Below are positions 61,738-64,000 of a DNA stretch of 64,000 nt, one piece after another. Within the stretch, counting starts at the first letter, position 1. Each line of letters opens with the position of its first letter. The stretch comes from Albibacterium sp963696875 (GTDB lineage: Bacteria; Bacteroidota; Bacteroidia; Sphingobacteriales; Sphingobacteriaceae): NCBI GenBank assembly GCA_963696875.1, contig CAVOLQ010000007.1, positions 555,247 to 619,246 of the forward strand, written 5' to 3'. The notes beneath the pieces are model-generated. The model worked only from the letters and a program-made list of their open reading frames with translations. It was not told where the DNA came from and made no database searches. Made by a program: the position numbers and the translations under genes.

Positions 61738-64000
61738 ATGTCTGAAGCCCAGTCCTCCCGCACGCCCAACGACAGCACGCCAGCCGCGGCGCAACCCCAT
61801 CTCTATCTGGTCGACGGCTCGGGCTACATCTTCCGCGCCTATCACCGCCTGCCGCCGCTGACCAACCGCCATGGCAAGCCGGCCGGCGCGGTCTATGGCT
61901 ACACGACGATGCTGTGGAAGCTGGCCGACGAGCTCAACAAGGCCGACGGGCCGACCCACCTGGCGGTGATCCTCGACGCGTCGGAGACAGACGTTCCGCA
62001 ACGAGATGTACGACCAGTACAAGGCGCACCGGCCGCCGCCGCCCGAGGATCTGGTCCCGCAATTCCCGCTGATCCGCGACGCGACGCGCGCCTTCTCGCG
62101 TCCCGTGCATCGAGGAGGACGGGCTCGAGGCCGACGACATCATCGCCTGCTAGCGTGGCCGCGCTCGCAGCGCCGGCTGGAACGTGACCATCGTCACCTC
62201 CGACAAGGATCTGATGCAGCTGATCGACCGATCCGGGCGTCGACATGCTCGACACGATGAACAACCGGCGCATCGGCCGCGGCCGATGTGATCGAGAAGT
62301 TCGGCGTGCCGCCCGAGCAAGCTCGGCGACGTGCTGGCGCTGATGGGCGACAGCGTCGACAATGTGCCCGGCGTGCCCGGGATCGGCCCGAAGACCGCCG
62401 CCAAGCTGATCCAGCAGTATCGGCGATCTCGAAGCCGTGCTCGCCGCCGCGACCAGATCAGAAGCCCAAGCTGCGCGAGCAATCTGATCGACCATGCCGA
62501 CGATGCGCGGCTGTCGCGCGAGCTGGTGCGGCTGAACTGCGACGTCGCCCTGCCCGAGCCGCTCGACGAGCTGGCGCTGCAAGGGCATCCCCGACGAGCC
62601 GTTGCGCGCATTCCTCGAGCGATCAGGGCTTCAAGTCGCTGCTCGCCAAGCTGCGGCGGCGGCCGAGCGCGCCGAGCAGCGCGGCGCCGGCGATCGATGG
62701 CGTCATGGCGGCCATGGAGCCGAAGTCGCGGACCCGCCGAGCCGAGCAGATCGAGTCGACCGCCGAACTACGAGACGGTGACCGACGAAGCCGCGCTCGA
62801 CCGCTGGATCGCCGAGGCGCGCGCGCAGGGCTGTGTCGCGGTCGATACCGAGACCGACGGCATCGACGCGATGCGCGCCGACCTGGTCGGCGTCAGCCTG
62901 GCCACCGCGCCCAACCGCGCCTGCTACATCCCGCTCGGCCATGGCGGCGACGACATGTTCGCGGAGCGCGCCGAGCCAGCTCGCCGATGCGAGCTGGTGC
63001 TCGACGAAGCTGAAGCCGCTGCTCGAGGATCCGGCGTGCTCAAGATCGGGCAGAACCTCAAATACGACTGATCGATGCTCGCAAGCGCCGGCATCGACGT
63101 CGCGCCGTATCGACGACACGATGGTGATGAGCTTCGATCTCGATGCCGGCGGCTCGACGGCCACGGCATGGACGAGCTGGCCGAAGACGCCACCTCGACC
63201 ACACGTGCATCGCGTTCAAGGACGTGTGCGGCACCGGCAAGAAGCAGATCACGCTTCGACCAGGTGCCGCTCGACCGCGCCACCGACTATGCCGCCGAGG
63301 ACGCCGACGTGACGCTGCGGCTGTGGCTGCGGTTCAAGCCGCGGCTGTCGCGCGAGAAGGCGACGCGCGTCTACGAGATGGTCGACCGGCCGCTGGTCCC
63401 GGTGGTCGGCCGGATGGAGCGGCCGGCATCAAGGTCGACCGCGACGATCTGGCGCGGCTGTCAGCCGCGAATTCGCCGACGAGATCGCGCGCGCTCGAGG
63501 AGCGAGATCCACGCGCGGCCGGCGGCCCGTTCACGATCGGCAGCCCCAAGCAGCTCGGCGAGGTGCTGTTCGAGAGGCTCGGCCTCAAGGGCGGGCGCAA
63601 GGGCAAGTCGGGCACTATTCGACCGACGTCACCGAACTCGAGCGGCTCGCCGCGCGAGGGCATCCGAGTGCGCGCAGCAGGTGCTCGACTGGCGCCAGCT
63701 GACCAAGCTCGAAATCGACCTACACCGACGCGCTGCAGGCGCAGATCAATCCGGAGACCGGCCGCGTCCACACCAGCTATCTCGCTGACCGGCGCGCAGA
63801 CCGGCCGCCTGTCGTCGACCGATCCCAATCTGCAGAACATCCCGATCCGCACCGAGATCGGCCGCCAGATTCGCGATGCCTTCGTCGCCGAGCCCGGCCA
63901 CGTCATGCTCGCCGCCGACTACACCCAGATCGAGCTGCGGCTGGCCGCGCACATGGCCGACGTGCCGCAGCTCAAGGCTGCTTTCCGGAGCGGCGTCGAC
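61738..64000 (+). CDS. polA: DNA polymerase I (frame-broken, runs off the window)
   Basis: Start ATG at 61738. HLYLVDGSGYIFRAYHRLPP begins the 5'-3' exonuclease domain, with GLEADDII, VTIVTSDKDLMQLID and GDSVDNVPGVPGIGPKTAAK. The 3'-5' exonuclease domain has VAVDTETDGIDAMRADLVG with its metal-binding Asp and Glu, so proofreading is kept. The polymerase domain follows, with DPNLQNIPIRTEIGRQIRDA and AADYTQIELRLAAH (motif A with catalytic Asp) just before the window ends. It fills gaps and removes primers in replication and repair. Apparent stops near 62152 and 63069 are the result of frame breaks, not real ends. Confidence 0.92.

Noticed and set aside
43376..64000. Genomic island or horizontally acquired 20-kb block
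   Set aside because: It contains core genes such as polA, recQ, nadB and tldD, has no mobility genes or attachment sites, and the left gene is cut at the border. A chimera explains this better.
43376..64000. Mass pseudogenisation of the right half
   Set aside because: The breaks are too frequent and even, affect essential genes, and are mostly repaired by removing one base; the proteins are otherwise well conserved.

Overview
The window joins two unrelated genomes. Bases 1 to about 43,375 are AT-rich chromosome from a Bacteroidota species, probably Sphingobacteriaceae. The evidence is a SusD-like lipoprotein, promoters with the TAnnTTTG -7 box, few Shine-Dalgarno sequences, a fused SecDF, S46 and M16 peptidases, a DUF3822/rsmD pair and a tmRNA whose tag reads GENNYALAA. 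From about 43,376 to 64,000 the DNA is very GC-rich and comes from an alphaproteobacterium, most likely a sphingomonad (PEPxxWA-CTERM protein, DUF4402 protein, TldD, zf-CHCC protein, NadB, PolA). Both halves carry core chromosomal genes. At the seam a cytochrome b gene from the left and a small protein gene from the right are both cut. I read this as an assembly chimera, not gene transfer.

Left half. 1-2.4 kb: SusD-like nutrient binding and an arylsulfotransferase-like lipoprotein. 2.4-7.4 kb: RhlE-like helicase, ribosomal protein S1, an IS remnant zone with repeats, and cytidylate kinase. 7.5-12.4 kb: CcmE (CxxxY type) and CcmF for cytochrome c maturation, then a DUF2520 protein, KdsC and Maf. 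12.7-15.6 kb: a small Cys/His protein, then a cluster of HMG-CoA lyase, ferredoxin, ferredoxin-NADP reductase and a MarR regulator. 15.7-20.2 kb: SecDF, then the folate pair DHFR and thymidylate synthase. 20.2-25.8 kb: envelope proteins, an unusual GH130-FNR fusion, a metallophosphoesterase and a cold-shock-domain protein. 25.9-26.3 kb: tmRNA. 26.4-36.4 kb: S46 dipeptidyl-peptidase, MFS transporter, universal stress protein, PyrE, NUDIX, a decayed SDR gene, a DUF1624 membrane protein, CoaD, RsmD and DUF3822. 36.4-43.4 kb: a 73-bp tandem repeat, a RecD-like helicase, a NAGPA protein, an M16 peptidase pair, tRNA-Leu(GAG), DUF2147 and a cytochrome b-c fusion cut at the seam.

Right half. In order: a cut small protein, a lipoprotein, peroxiredoxin, PspC, SDR, an Atm1-type ABC exporter convergent with a GH47 alpha-mannosidase lipoprotein, RecQ, M3 peptidase, a TIGR01244 phosphatase-like protein, DUF2007, DUF924, TldD, zf-CHCC, DUF4402, an ABC-2 ATPase, NadB, a PEPxxWA-CTERM protein, L,D-transpeptidase and the start of PolA. 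Nearly every long gene here is recognisable end to end but split by frequent one-base indels, mostly insertions. This looks like unpolished long-read consensus, not biological decay. Boundaries given for these genes are reconstructions across the breaks.

I found no convincing undescribed multi-gene system. The most unusual single item is the GH130-FNR fusion at 21.8-23.5 kb. The most important point for any user is the chimeric join and the low consensus quality of the right third.
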